Shown here one piece after another: positions 45,070-58,621 of a stretch of 64,000 nucleotides of DNA. Every line of letters starts with the position of its first letter. Within the stretch, counting starts at the first letter, position 1. Source of the stretch: Pisolithus tinctorius (Eukaryota; Basidiomycota; Agaricomycetes; Boletales; Pisolithaceae); NCBI GenBank assembly GCA_024663395.1, contig JANFAH010000054.1, forward strand, positions 62,001 to 126,000. Reading direction: 5' to 3'. A program made the position numbers and the translations under genes. The notes below the pieces were generated by a model. That model saw nothing but the letters and a program-made list of their open reading frames with translations. It was not told where the DNA came from and made no database searches.

Positions 45070-45798
45070 TTAGTTGACAGCGATGGTCTTGAGATACTGC
45101 TGTCTGTGAGGATTGGCATCCGTTTCTGCATCCCTGTTGTAAGGAGTCCACTTTGGCTCATCCTAAGGTGGTCCTCAGCCAGGATATCATGAAGCACAGC
45201 ATAATATACCTTGAACAACCTCATGGCCTTGATCATATTGCGTTGATCGAGTGTGAAACGGTGGTAGATGCCAGCTGGGAGGACTATCAAATCCCCGGCG
45301 CTAACTGCAATTCGGATCCAGGAGTCGGACGGGTGTTCTGAATGCAAGGTACATGAGAGGGAAGACATCTAGCTGGAGCTTCGCCAACGTACCCCGTACA
45401 TCGAAGTAGCCGCTTCCCTCTAGGGTGTACCTGATTTCCTCGTCTTCATGCATATGTCTGAGGGTGAGGGCAGAACATTCCGCCGATGTGCGTGATCAAT
45501 TATCATCCGTAAGGTGTGACACCCATATCTGATACACCACTCACTCTTCGTAGAACATCTTGATCTTGCTCTCGTACAGCTCGCCTAGGCCCTCCTTCGT
45601 AATGGTGATGACGTCTCTGTTCTTGTAGTCCCGTTCTCTCGCGACAGCATCGATTTCCGGATACTGACCGTTGGTGGAGACGGGGATCTGCCAGCGGAGA
45701 ACTCCGATCTTGTCGAGGACTGCAGGATCGACAGGCTTTCCACTATCATGTGGGGCACGCTGGTCGCCAGGAAGGTCATCAAAGTAATAGGCACGCAT
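45070..45798 (-). CDS. ADI1: Acireductone dioxygenase (methionine salvage)
   Basis: Four exons (45798-45545, 45457-45393, 45337-45210, 45162-45070; introns of 87, 55 and 47 bp) give 179 residues, the usual length for the family. The start [14 protein letters not shown] is typical. Metal ligands of the cupin fold are present: [11 protein letters not shown] supplies His86, His88 and Glu92, and PAGIYHRFT supplies His132. [28 protein letters not shown] and the C-terminal TPYNRDAE are also conserved. The cytosolic enzyme oxidises acireductone to the 2-keto acid precursor of methionine and formate when iron-loaded. It shares a 245-bp divergent promoter region with ARG4. Confidence 0.93.
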
Positions 45799-46043
45799 GA
45801 TGGTGGTAGTTGGGAATCAAATTAGATGCAATTGGTCTGACAAGTCCCACTTTAAGAAACTCGTTGTTACTATAGGGCAGTGGCCGTCGAAAAACCATCA
45901 AGTCATGATCCACAGCCCAGTTAACTGGGACGCTCAGCTTATCATGGACTGTCCCTGTGCAGGCTCAGTTGACACTAGCACTAGAACGATCCCTTCGTTG
46001 TGGTTTATAAATAAGGAAATTATCGTTTTCCCTTCGAATCACC
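45799..46043. promoter_or_regulatory. Divergent promoter of ADI1 and ARG4
   Basis: 245 bp between start codons. A TATA-like TATAAATA at 46006-46013 lies 31 bp before the ARG4 ATG, very close for a TATA box, so the ARG4 leader would be short. No canonical Gcn4 site (TGACTC) was seen. Shared regulation is possible but not shown. Confidence 0.45.
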
Positions 46044-47821
<1,778 letters not shown>

Positions 47822-48134
47822 GAGCGTGTGGAAGCAAAAGCACACTGTGTATAACTGGAACGTGTAATAGAGGATACCTTGAACAGTATTATTGTTGTGC
47901 TGTACGGTGCCAGGAGGCGATGTTTGTGGCAGTTTGCGGGAGGAACAAAATCAGCATTTGTTGACTTGGCGTGAACAAGTTGTCCTCCCAACTTTTCTTC
48001 TTGTACAGGTCTAGGCTTATTTACTGACAGGTACCTGCAGCTTTTGAAGTTGGAAACCACAGTCGTCGTCGGCCCCCTCTTAGTTTACACGCCCCTTCCT
48101 TCCAACTACCTACCATCTTCCTTAACGATACGCC
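47822..48134. other. Intergenic ARG4 to SSO1
   Basis: 313 bp with normal CpG content, holding the 3' side of ARG4 and the promoter of SSO1. No specific site is supported. Confidence 0.5.
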
Positions 48135-49590
48135 ATGGATAGACTCGCAGCAATGAGAGTTAGTCGCGTGCTTTTTGCACCCCCTCCCTAATGCTAATGT
48201 TTTCTTCGCGTTCATTGACAGGCCCAGCAACAGGGCAGGTAAGCAAGCGCTATTCGATCGAGTACAGTATCTGACTACCTTGCCTCTGCCCGCACATGGC
48301 GTTGCAGCCGCGGTGGCCCGTACTCTCGAGCAGACGACCGTGCCTATGAGATGGCCGAAGTCAACAGCACTACAAACTTGACGGGCGGAGGGGACAGCAT
48401 GAATGCCTTTTATTCAGAGGTCTGCTCCCTTTCTTTGCATGCAGGCTACAAGCTAAACGCTCCCCTGTCACCTGTGCCTTGACTATGATTCGGCGCTCGT
48501 TTGTCCGCTCACGCGCTGCTATCAATCATTCTAATATATAGATTTCATCCATCCAAGACAGCCTCAAAACATTCAACACCAACGTGTCGCGCATCGACGA
48601 GCTGCACTCCCGCTCACTCAACAACACCGACGATGCTGCGCAGCAGCGCGTGGTTTCGCAGTTAGAGCAACTTGTGGCAGAGACGAGCGAGTTGAGTACC
48701 CAGCTCAAGCGGCGAATCCAGACACTCGAGAGACAAGGTGGAAGTGGACGGGATGGCCAAATCCGCAAACAACAGGTATGCCTCTGACTTTCTTTTCCGT
48801 TCGTGGACTGGCGCCAGTGGGGGGCTGGACTTACACTTGCATGCAACCAGACTGCTTTCGTGAAGTCGAAGTTTGTGGATGCTATTCAGAACTATCAACA
48901 AGTTGAGCAGCAGCATCGCCAAAAGTACAAGCAGCGCATAGAGAGGCAGGTTAAGATTGGTGCGTGTAGCCTTGTGTAGCGCTGAACTTCCTCAATTGAT
49001 GTCTTGCCAGTCAAACCGGACGCGACTCCCGAAGAGATACGGGCTGCGGTCGACGACGAGAGCGGAGGGCAGATTTTCAGTCAAGCCGTAAGTTGTCCGT
49101 GGCAATCCTCAAACTACAGGTCTTCACTTATCGTTAGCTCATGAACTCAAACCGATATGGTGAATCAAGAGCAGCTTATCGGGAGGTGCAAGCGCGGCAT
49201 CAAGATATACTACGAATCGAGAAAACCATTGCCGAGCTTGCGCAATTGTTTAATGATGTCAGTTCCCACTCTAATTGTGGCGGGACTACAGTTCATGGTG
49301 GTCGCACAGATGAGTGTCTTGGTTGAGCAACAGGATGAAACGATAAATGCCATTCAAACAACTGCCGCGACAGTGGAGAAAGATACGGAAGTGGGGTACG
49401 TTGTGCCAATAATCGTTCTTTCATTTCAGCTGAATGCAGGTTTAGGCTCCAACACACGGAAAAGGCTGTCGTGTCAGCACGGGCTGCTCGCAAGAAACGA
49501 TGGATCTGTTTCTTCATTTCACTTCTTATCCTTATCATCGTTGGTGTCGTCGTGGCGGTGGTTATCACGAACAACACGAAGAAGACGTAA
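48135..49590 (+). CDS. SSO1: Plasma-membrane t-SNARE, syntaxin (Sso1/Sso2 family)
   Basis: Nine exons (48135-48158, 48222-48238, 48308-48419, 48542-48775, 48851-48959, 49011-49087, 49138-49257, 49310-49395, 49440-49590) give 309 residues. Start MDRLAAMRAQQQG; Habc-type helices around ISSIQDSLKTFNTNVSRID and RKQQTAFVKSKF, then VDAIQNYQQVEQQHRQKYKQ; the SNARE motif runs from RHQDILRIEKTIAELAQLF, with the zero-layer Gln in LVEQQDETI, to EKAVVSARAARKKR; a C-terminal membrane anchor follows (ICFFISLLILIIVGVVVAVV) with a short lumenal tail. It forms the Sec9/Snc SNARE complex in exocytosis. Exon 2 is a 17-nt microexon, and intron 8 is only 44 nt. Confidence 0.93.
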
Positions 49591-49987
49591 CAGGTTCTGC
49601 CCTGATTATTGCCTTATATTTCGGTTCCCTGATTATATCTCTGCTAATATCTTGATTCAACCGGCGCACTATTATGTGCTTGGCCACCTTCTGCTGTCTC
49701 TGCCATTCCTTGCTCTCGAACGTGTCTCTCTTTTTTTTTTACATTCTCATGGACAGCTCGCCCGCAAACTAGATACCTGCTAGGAAACTGAATAACGATA
49801 GGGTTATTTATTGATTTCGTTGCACCGCAAAATCCTATTCTGTCTACGCTTGTAGGATGAAATTATTAAAACAATCCCTTCAAATATGTGGCATAAAAGA
49901 TGTTCAAGATCCCTGGGGTAAATAATATGAAGTGTGCTGGTATCACCTGAGTCGTACAGCACTCCATATGAAGCTAAATGGGTACAG
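49591..49987. other. Intergenic between convergent SSO1 and the FAR-17a-like gene
   Basis: 397 bp shared by two 3' ends. A T-run at about 49731-49740 and AT-rich sequence at 49790-49900 fit transcription termination, but no exact site is claimed. Confidence 0.45.
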
Positions 49988-50927
49988 TCATGCGTGCAGA
50001 CAGTTCAGGAATCTCAAGGAAATAAATGCCAATGCAGTGACACAGGCATATACCACAGCACGGCCTTCTGGTGGGTTGATCGTCAAGAAAGGGTATGGGA
50101 CTGTGCAGAGAAGTGCCATCAGGATCATGCTCCTATCAACTCCATGATGTGTACTCACAAACACCATTGTGGGAACTGCAATATTCGACCCAGCAAGCAT
50201 ATAGGATTCCGTAAAGAAGGAGAGTGATTGGTGCAGATTTATTCAGTTGCCAGCTGCTCAACTTTCGTTCGAAGGCGAGGAAGTCGGCAAGGACCGTAAC
50301 GAAAGGCGCGACGTGCATGGCCATGTCGACATGTAGCGGAGGACGAACTAACGTTGGGGAGGGACTTGGTGAATCCTGTGCGCCAGCGAAAGAGTTTTCC
50401 GGACGAAGAATCAACTTCGGAAAGAAAAAGTACAGTGACCAATAGATGCTCGTCACCACGAAGGCGAGCTAGAAGGAGTTGAATCTTTCTTGCAAGGAAC
50501 AACATAGTGTACTCCAAGCTTACCGGCAAAGCTACCATGAGGAGCATCCTCTTGACGGAGCGGATCAGTCCAAGTTGACGAACTGATCATGTGAGTGAGT
50601 TGTTTGCCATCCAACAGCGGATGGATGAGCAAGGTGTACCTCCGGGGAAGAGATCCCAAACGAGACAAAGTCCCATATACGCCCATGCGCCCACAAGCCT
50701 GATCAAGTTAGAAGGAATTGCAATGACATTATGCTTTCAGATATGAGTACTCGAGGCAAAACGAGAAAAACATACGCTTGGATTGTAAGAAACTGAAGAT
50801 GCCCACCCTTTTGCTTGCTGATCAACTCATCGAAAGGAAGGGTTCCGATCCTCGACCAGGCGTAGGCCAAGATGGATGCGGCAGTTGCGTGCAGCGCAAG
50901 GGGCCTGCTGCTCAACGTTTTCTGCAT
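49988..50927 (-). CDS. FAR-17a/AIG1-like membrane protein
   Basis: Five exons (50927-50776, 50698-50640, 50582-50524, 50468-50159, 50100-49988; introns of 77, 57, 55 and 58 bp) give 230 residues. The product has several hydrophobic segments and the family hallmarks KGGHLQFLTIQA, then MLLMVALPLAFVVTSIYWSLYFFFP, a conserved His region HVDMAMHVAPF, and a C-terminal YPFLTINPPEGR followed by another membrane helix. Animal relatives AIG1 and ADTRP are threonine-dependent hydrolases of fatty-acid esters of hydroxy fatty acids; a lipid hydrolase role in the ER is likely by homology. The start MQKTLSSRPLALH fits the fungal family N-terminus, and no upstream in-frame ATG was found. Confidence 0.8.
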
Positions 50928-51052
50928 TCTAACGAATTCAGGATGTAGTAGTGTAACACGGACGAGAAGAGGGGGCAAGAACGTGGTTGTGATATAAAGG
51001 AAGGCTGCTAATAACTGCTTCGCCCGAGGGATGGACTTGCGTGTGAGTCCTG

Positions 51053-51364
51053 CTAGGCGTGGAAAGGCGGCGTTGATGCCATCTCACAAGCTTGCACACG
51101 ACCACACGTTTCGGGCATCAGTGCACCGGGGAGAAAGCACTGCTGCCAGTACTTGAGACCCTGAATTGAGTACATTCGGACTTTTCGGATCTCATCCCTG
51201 ATGATCCTCGTTGCCCGCAGCTCGCCGATTACTGCCTGCCCACATGTGAGGCGGGTACTTGGTAGTATCCGAACAAGATATGACGTCCGTCGGCATTCGG
51301 GGAACTTTGTTGATTTTTTGGGAAGAATGGAGACCGTCGGACATAGGTACGTCGTCACCGGCAA
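51053..51364 (-). CDS. Small open frame of doubtful status
   Basis: 103 codons with no recognised domain, between the FAR-17a-like and MED14 genes and on the same strand. A basic helix-like segment (GELRATRIIRDEIRKVRM) is present. It could be a small gene, an upstream exon of the FAR-17a-like transcript, or a chance frame in 5' untranslated sequence. Confidence 0.2.
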   Translation of the reverse strand: MPVTTYLCPTVSILPKKSTKFPECRRTSYLVRILPSTRLTCGQAVIGELRATRIIRDEIRKVRMYSIQGLKYWQQCFLPGALMPETCGRVQACEMASTPPFHA

Positions 51365-51472
51365 GTTGGTGTCTCACGCCGGAGTTCCTCTACTGATCAA
51401 CTGAGCTAACCAAAATCAATATCCGTGTCGATTGTTACCCCCACCCTAAATATCTTATACTGCACCAGTTGC

Positions 51473-54400
51473 CTATTCTTTCAGCTTCTTCAACACCCGC
51501 TCATGCAACGCCCTCAGCACAGGTCCAACTGATCCTCCTTCACAAACCACTCCGATATCAATCATTGCTACTCGCTCCTTGTTGGCAGCCCCTGGTGGTC
51601 GCGCAGCACGCACAGCCTCAGTAACGAGATCACGGAAATCAGGGATGGGTTGGAATGTCAGCAACTCAGTGACTTCTTCGGTCTGAGGAGCAAGCGACTG
51701 CTGAAAGAGCGAACGTGATGCATCCAGAATAACGATACGCTTGTTGGTCATTAATCTAAGGTCAAGGGCGTGCCTGCAAACAAGTGAATGAAATTTTAGA
51801 TGTTCACGCGTCCAGCCATGAAATTACCTTAGATCGCCATATAGCACTCTCCACCATCCCAAGCCTTTAACAAAGGCGTCGAACCATGGTTCGTCGGCGC
51901 CGCTGTTAGATCTATCCCGTCCAGCCAGCCCTCTGGCAGCCGCTATCATATGGTCAAGCTCTGCAACCACTGGAAGCGTATCACGCAGCAGTCCCACCAG
52001 GCGGTACAAGGACGTCGCTAAAGATCCATAACGTAGAATCTGTCGCAGATATGGCTCTGCTTCTTCGTGAGGGTTGGTCCGTGGTTGTCGCAATGAAACT
52101 GGTATAGGTGGAGGCGCAAGTGATGCTGGCTGTGTCGGACGAAATGTCGGAGCACTACGTGAAAAGCGCAGCTCAAAGGAACCTCCAGTCGGTGATAACT
52201 GGTCTGTGCAACTGATGGATACAGTGTAGTCCTTGGGTCGGATGAGTCCAGATAGCTGGAACCGGCGTAGAACCGGCGTAGAACCCACTTACCGCCGCAT
52301 AGGCAAATTCAACCGTTTGGAGATCGAAAGAGAGAAGCCGGACGTCCTGCCACTTCCTTTCCTTCCCCATCCGAGCAACTGCCCAAAAATCAGCTAGAGA
52401 GATGTCAGAAATAGAAACACTCACCTTCGCGAGCGATGACAACCATTTTGGATACCCGCGCCCATTCCTCGAGGAATTCGTCTACACAGGTATCCACGTT
52501 TTCAGATAAGAAAGACACGACGGCCTCCGTAGCATCATATACTATTCTCTTAGAAGGTCGAATAATGTTGTTGGTCGCTTTTGCCGCGGCTCGTTTACCA
52601 ACAGGTTGCTGGACGTATTTGAGCTTCACACATGTGACGACCTGCGCTTTCTTGTCTGACCACCAGTTGAGCGGTATGACACGGATGTTTGGCATTGCTG
52701 CCTCAGCGGCGGGTGCTCCGGAAAGAATGTCCGACGACTGAACACATAGAGCAGGTACAGAGCAAGCAAGGGACGACTGAATGTGGGAAAGTTCAGAGGG
52801 AGGAAGACTGTTTGCAGGGTTGACATGAATATATGGGATGCCACGACGTTTGAGTTGGAGTTCAACTCTCGTGTAAGCGACACGGGCACTTGAGATTCAC
52901 GTCAATTCAGATAATACTATTCACACTGAAGAGGCTTACCAACAGTACGCGTAGAGTTCCCTCAGAGTCTGGGTGTCCAGGTTGAAACTGGGAAAAACAT
53001 CCGAAATTTGATTTTCAGTGGTCGGTCAGCGAACTCACCTGTCTTCACTTAGTACATCCTGAGCCGAAGCACCCACATGGCGTCTCCTCCGTTGGCCGGC
53101 TTGGCTAATCAAGGGACTTATCATGATATCCCCCGGGGACCCAACACCTCGGTCACCCCGTATACGTCGGACATCTAACCAGCCGATATCCTCCATAATC
53201 ATGTTGGCAAACATACTGTCAGTCAGGACTTTAACGGAAATAAGGGCATATCGGAAATCTTCTTCGGTAATGACGAGAACGAGATAATGAGTTGGGAACC
53301 TTGCCAACTGGATGTATATTGTTCCCCTAGCAGTGGGCCCCAGTTTTTGGATTTCTGAAAAGAGTTGATGTTCCAATGGAAAGAAGCCAGAAGGAATATG
53401 ACTCACCCTCCTTGGAAAAATTGCGATGTCGGAAGACCTGGAAACCAAGGTATTTTGCCTTCTGCTCAACCGAGTCTGTGATCGTCTATGGACGGCTATC
53501 AGACCGTAAGAGGTTTATAGTCCGGACAACTCACATATAGTCGAAGTAGGCTAAGGGCTTCAAGTAACATATTAGGGTTCTCATTGAGACCGTCTGTTAT
53601 TGTTGCAAAACGAGGCCAACGACCAGCAGCAGCAAGGTCGCCAGTATCCCGTAAGTTCATACGACCTGTCCGCGTGTCTATGGAAATAACAGCCACTTCA
53701 TCTGCGCATAAGTGGACGCGAAGTTGGTGATAGTCGCCTGAGTCACCGTCAGCGAACAATTCATTCCGTTAAGACGAGCAGCACCTCGCGAATCCAATAT
53801 GACCTTTCCTTCAGGCGAAAACACGTTCCTTGTGGGCCCGTTCTGTAATTGGGACTGAAAGTACAAGAGAATTGACCTTGTATGTGCATGGATGACTCGG
53901 ACAAGCATGCCCTCAAAGTCGAGGTCTTCTGAGTCCTTGAGTGGAATGAATCAGTTGGTTAATAGAATTAATTGACCATTTCGCCGCCTCACCACTTCCA
54001 ACCGCCCCACTGTAGCCAACACTTCCTCCTGGTTAATGATTACACCAAGAGTCCCTTTCATAGGTTCCCACCGAACATCAAACATCAACCCCTCAACTTC
54101 ATCTGATGGATGGGCATCACCAGACTTGGCTCCCTGTTGTAGGTCTGCAAGCATACGTGCAACTGGCGTTCGTGCAGGTCCACCTCCAGCTTTTCGGGTG
54201 GCCCGACTTTCCGTGATGGAAATAGTTAGGGTACCTCCATGAGGAGGCAATTTTATACGACTCTGCATTTGGGACCGTCCTGGGATGCTTTGAGGTGTTG
54301 GGCGCCTTCCGAGCGATAGTTGTAGCGAAATAAATAACAAGTGAATGTCACTTACAACCAGTAAGACACTGACAAGGTTTTGCGGTTATTAAGCATTTCT

Positions 54401-55781
54401 ACTCTGAGATAATCAGCCCATCCTAGAGAACGCATTCGTTGCGCCTGCAACTCGAGCTGTCGACAAAATCATTGGGTGGCGCGTCAAACTTACCTGATAC
54501 CATAATATCTCAAGCTGGTAAGACAGAGACATCATCTCTGCAGCAATCTGGGAAAACGTCCTTCATGACAAGACGACAAGCTACTCACGGAGAAAATTGT
54601 ACAGTCGCACGAGCGGTGCGTCAACTGTTCCCTCCGGAAGCTTGGGTCTTTCGGGCTTCTCGATGTTTGACAGCACCTCTGAAGTCGCCTCTGCGGTCTC
54701 TGGGAAGGGAAGATAGCATGCCATACGTGCATCAGCCTCATCGGCAATATGTCGTTTCAGTATTCCAGTGGGCTCTTGTGGGAATTCTTAGGCAAGAGTT
54801 AGCGCCAGCACCGTTATAACCTGACCGGCGTACCTCGATTTCCGGTCGTATCGCCCCCCACTTTAAAGAGAAACTTTACACCAACGAAGAACCACCCATC
54901 GTCTTTTTCGGCGCCACGCAAACATATGGAGGTTTCGAATAGTTTTGGCACAATGAAATGTACCCTACCACCGGCTAAACCGCAGTTAAAATACTTTCGC
55001 CTTCATACACGAGCAATACCGTGACAGTACCAATTCGGTGTTGAGACATCTCAATGGGTATTATCTCGGTCATTCGGAGGCGATAGCGGATTGTATCCTC
55101 CATGGCATTCAAAGTTTTTATTACCTCGGCATCCGTCAGAGGGGGGACGGGAATGAAGGATTTCTGCACCCAGTGCCATGAGTTCAAATGCCAAGTACAA
55201 TGGGGTGTGTTCAACCTTGATCGCGGACGGCAATCTCTTGTAGGTCCCTGAGGTTAGCACGTCGAGAGAGGTAAGAAGATCGTGGTTTCGAAGTCTGAGA
55301 TGAGACTGAGAGAATTTTCCAATTAGGTAAATACGACACCTACCTCGCAGGATCCAAGTTCTCTTTTGCATAAGTCAGGCGGTCAATGACATCCAGGAAC
55401 TGCTGGTTCTGATTCATTAAAAACGCAGTTATATTCTATGGAAGTGAGATACAGCTGAAAAGGTAGAACGTCGATCGCTATTCACCATGCATGTCTGGAC
55501 GGTGTCCGCGTCCCGTGCCCATTTCATGACAGCGTACAATTTGACGACCTGCTTCTTCGTCTTCACCACCCAGTCAGCCAATGTCCGCTTTCGTGCGGCA
55601 TCCGACATGTTGGGCAAACTATGACGAGGTCATGTCAGCTTAAACAGTAGAGGATTAAGGGATAGACTGACGTCTCTGCGAGTTCGACCAGTTCAGCATA
55701 GGTCGCTTGCGCTACCCTGGACAACAATTCTCCTAGATGAACTTGTCCGTCACAGACGACGGGAAGCTCCATCTCGAACAT
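51473..55781 (-). CDS. MED14: Mediator complex subunit 14 (Rgr1)
   Basis: Nineteen exons (lowest-highest coordinates, 5' to 3'): 55672-55781, 55486-55618, 55344-55435, 55216-55294, 55031-55163, 54834-54974, 54589-54786, 54494-54537, 54356-54444, 53993-54305, 53785-53935, 53535-53737, 53407-53485, 53039-53354, 52940-52987, 52425-52888, 52293-52378, 51828-52231, 51473-51773. They total 3,384 nt, 1,127 residues, about the fungal length. The N-terminal MED14 domain is clear: LPVVCDGQVHLGELLSRVAQ, KTKKQVVKLYAVMKWARDA, NHDLLTSLDVLTSGTYKRLP, GGRVHFIVPKLFE and LGWADYLRVEMLN. The long C-terminal part resembles other basidiomycete MED14 proteins. The protein is the backbone linking head, middle and tail of Mediator. 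The start MFEMELPVV is the first ATG of the exon, but an upstream exon cannot be excluded. Confidence 0.88.
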
Positions 55782-55979
55782 GGCTCCGGTACAATGTACC
55801 GGGTGCACAATGGACAGTGGCTATGGGCAAAGCCTGATGTGATGCTTACTAAGCCACATCTGAGACGTTCAGGGGAACTTCCAGAAAGAACAAGATATCT
55901 TCCTAATAAAACTCAAAAACCAAGTTTAACGTTCAACTAGTATTATCACTGAACAAGCACATGTTATTGTGGTTAAACT

Positions 55980-56111
55980 ATGGAAAAACACCCTACGCCA
56001 CCATCAACGAACCTCATCACACCTGACAACCCTACCCAAACCGAGACAGAAGCCGTTGTCGAAAAAAAGACGTTCGGAGACCTCACTCTCGGTACAATGG
56101 CCGGAAAGTGA
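55980..56111 (+). CDS. Short hypothetical frame divergent from MED14
   Basis: 43 codons, MEKHPTPPSTNLITPDN to FGDLTLGTMAGK, then TGA. The end resembles the start of a FUN14-type domain (LTLGTMAG), but no following exon with the rest of that domain was found. Downstream, an open stretch (LFGGYVRDVVPASPALSIWP to YLVRG, ending at about 56349) is in the same frame past the stop. It could be a small spliced gene, a broken gene or chance. Confidence 0.25.
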   Translation: MEKHPTPPSTNLITPDNPTQTETEAVVEKKTFGDLTLGTMAGK

Positions 56112-56696
56112 AATCGCCAACACATTACTCACCACACTCCTCTGCTTGGTCTCTTCGGTGGTTACGTTCGTGACGTTGTGCCCGCATCTCCCGCCCTTTC
56201 TATCTGGCCATCTGCTCCAAGTACTGTCGGCATGTCAGTATTACCCGAGTCGTTCTTCTCGTATATCAACACCACTATTGCAAGGAAGTCGCGACGGAGA
56301 AGCATGGAGTCAAGTGGAATGAATTTTCCTTATCTCGTTCGGGGCTAGCATGCAATCAGGTTAGCTGACTCTTTTTGTCCCTTCGTCCGCCTCCTTCCAG
56401 ACCTTCCAGCGGTCACTCTTAGCCTTCGCACTCCCATCCGGCTTATCTGACGCGTCACGACGCGGGCCAAGACCAGTGACTGCCCCTAATTTAGGTTAAT
56501 ATTAATAGTTTGGCGGCATCTGCCGACATATGAAATACCCCTTTTAAGCCATCTTGCCACGCGTGGGTGATGCGAGGCAGCCTGAAAGCCGCGCGGCATC
56601 TAATACTCCCCAGCCCTCTTCCGAAAGCCTTCGCCGACTCAGGTTGCCAGTCTGGGCCCAGGTTACTTGATATCACCACCTTTACGGTCGTGAAAC
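56112..56696. other. Region upstream of the membrane-protein gene
   Basis: CpG-normal DNA, including the open stretch noted for the previous entry and the promoter of the next gene. A short AT-rich patch at 56490-56512 (TTAGGTTAATATTAATAG) is the only marked feature. Confidence 0.4.
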
Positions 56697-57476
56697 ATGG
56701 CACTTCCGCCGACCAGTAGACCATCGACAGTCTTCATCTCGCTGGCATTTACATTGACGGTCAACGGCCACTACATACCTATGATACGCCGCTCAGCAAT
56801 CCCCGAAATTGGAGGCTCGCAGGCCGGTATAACCTTCATTTTCTCTCTATGTAATAACCGTCCTAACTTTCACTCAGGTTTTATTGGGCTCGTGGTATTT
56901 CTCGGCGTGTTAATAGTGGTATGCTGCAGCGCAGTATATTATCTTTTGCGGTACCACGAACCCACCGACCAGGATCGGGTTCTTCGTCGAGAGCGGAGTC
57001 GCAGACGCAGAACGGAACTCGACCCCTCCTCGGGATCATCCCTTGGAGACAAATTCAAGCAATCATGGGAAAGGGTTCGCCATGGTAGACGACGAGGTGG
57101 AAGGGGTTGGATGAAAGCAGGCTCTGGTGATGCATGGGAGTCTACCTCAAGCAACGGGAACATGAAATCCAATGAATTTGGGGTAAGCGGCGGACAAGTG
57201 CCAAAACATATTGAAAATACTAGCTGCACGAGTACTGCCGAATCACCATTGTCTGATTCGGGGAACAGTCTTGTTTCTGCCGATTACCGTGATCCATTCA
57301 ACGAAGAATCGCCCGTCTCGCAAACATCCCCTGCGAGCATGAAGATCATGCGTTCGCTGTCTCCGTTTTCCATGACTTCTTCCAGGGAGGTCGTCGACGA
57401 AGACGATGACACTCACTGTCGCCATCCCTCAATGTTTTCTACGGCATCGGGGACGAGGTTTATTGAACACTTGTAG
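56697..57476 (+). CDS. Single-pass membrane protein, unknown
   Basis: Two exons (56697-56826, 56878-57476) give 242 residues. The intron is 51 nt, GT-AG with a CTAAC branch site, in frame and without stops, so retention would add 17 residues. The N-terminus looks like a signal peptide (MALPPTSRPSTVFISLAFTL), followed by a short lumenal part, a membrane helix (FIGLVVFLGVLIVVCCSAVYYLL) and a basic stop-transfer segment (RRERSRRRRTE). The remaining 150 or so residues are Ser/Gly-rich, probably cytoplasmic and disordered, with many possible phosphorylation sites and an acidic patch (VVDEDDD). It resembles short basidiomycete orphan proteins; no function is assigned. Confidence 0.65.
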   Translation: MALPPTSRPSTVFISLAFTLTVNGHYIPMIRRSAIPEIGGSQAGITFIFSLCNNRPNFHSGFIGLVVFLGVLIVVCCSAVYYLLRYHEPTDQDRVLRRERSRRRRTELDPSSGSSLGDKFKQSWERVRHGRRRGGRGWMKAGSGDAWESTSSNGNMKSNEFGVSGGQVPKHIENTSCTSTAESPLSDSGNSLVSADYRDPFNEESPVSQTSPASMKIMRSLSPFSMTSSREVVDEDDDTHCRHPSMFSTASGTRFIEHL

Positions 57477-57858
57477 GCACTACTAGTCTGGCGTGTCGTA
57501 TATTCCTTGGACCAGCTCACTTGCTAGCCACGTACCTTGTGCTAATTATTGTAAAATCCTCTAGTAACCAGTGCATTCCCAATGATGTCCTTGCCTTCCA
57601 CTTATCGTTTTCCATTTTCTCCTCCCAGAATTTGGAAACAAGTTGAACCTTTATAAACTTGCATGACTTCTTCAAGTCGTAGACCGTCTACACAGTAGCG
57701 GACGACTTGCTGCAGTCCAGTTTGACCCCTGCCAAATATTGCACATGGGAAATTTCAGTATTTTGATGTGAGTAATAAGATAATTCTAAAGCCAAATGCA
57801 GAGTATTATCTCCTGATATAGTAATATCTGTAATGCATAACTCTATATTTGGAGGTGA
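57477..57858. other. Right edge of the gene island
   Basis: The left part is the 3' side of the membrane-protein gene. CpG becomes scarce after about 57,720, marking the right boundary. No element is recognised before the MITE. Confidence 0.5.
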
Positions 57859-58039
57859 TGTAGAATATCCGCCAAAAATGTGAATTTATGTTAGCAATTA
57901 CAACATCCCAAAAATGGAAAAAGAAAATTATATGTTTGGCTGCCATTTAAATTCTTGATAGTAAATTACACTTCCCATTTTCCATTTTTGGGATGTTTTA
58001 ATTGCTAACATAAATACACATTTTGGTGGATATTCTACA
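57859..58039. mobile_element. Foldback MITE, 181 bp
   Basis: Inverted repeats of about 65 bp, TGTAGAATATCCGCCAAAAA on the left and TGTAGAATATCCACCAAAAT on the opposite strand at the right, then a shared ATGTTAGCAATTA and CATCCCAAAAATGG. One of the few differences is CCGCC against CCACC, again at a CpG. The short AT-rich loop has no coding capacity. No clear target duplication was found. Confidence 0.75.
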
Positions 58040-58621
58040 ACTAGAACATGGCCAGCACTGCCAGCAGGCACCTTGTTTACCACACTGGAGCACTGCCCTC
58101 ACAGCACATGCCACACAAAAGAGACACATCCACCAGGATAATCAAACCTACAAAAACACAGTGATAATATGATGTACAATCACTTAATACATGCTACCAG
58201 TCAACCTGAAAACAGCTTGACTATACAAGGATCCACAGTCACAGGGGAGGAGATGAGACAATGACTCATCAATGCAAAATGGTGGCTTGGAATGGTGCAA
58301 AATGAGATGAGACATGAATGTACTGCTACTTGTACATATGTGTTTTGACAGTTAAAAGATGCCTGGTGAGGGAGATGCTTCACCCCTGTACTGCAAGCAG
58401 CTACTTTGCTACACAACAACAACACACAGCTACAGGGGGACAAGGAGGGCAATAAAGTTATCCACCAAGCTGACTCCTTGTATTGTGCATACCCTAGCCT
58501 CACTCAAGAAATATCTACATACACTTGTACAAATTCAGATGGTTGAACACTGTTTGTACCTACTGGGCTGGACCTGCACAAGGTGTTCTGCATGCCACCA
58601 TTCATCAGGAAAATAACACTT
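58040..58621. other. Unassigned TE-zone sequence
   Basis: CpG-poor. Short frames on both strands (58201-58503 minus, 58359-58616 plus) carry no recognised motif. Confidence 0.45.

Noticed and set aside
54457..54493. 37-nt introns in MED14 (also one near 52256-52292 with an 11-bp tandem duplication)
   Set aside because: In both cases a later in-phase AG gives 49-nt and 61-nt introns and a better family match (WYQAQRMRSLGW and FAYAADYTVSI).
54975..54994. A 20-nt intron in MED14 (GTATTT to TTTAG) to repair an apparent frameshift after VYEGE
   Set aside because: A normal 56-nt intron (54975-55030) with donor GTACTG has the right phase and gives the expected GRVHFIVPKLFE segment, so no ultra-short intron is needed.
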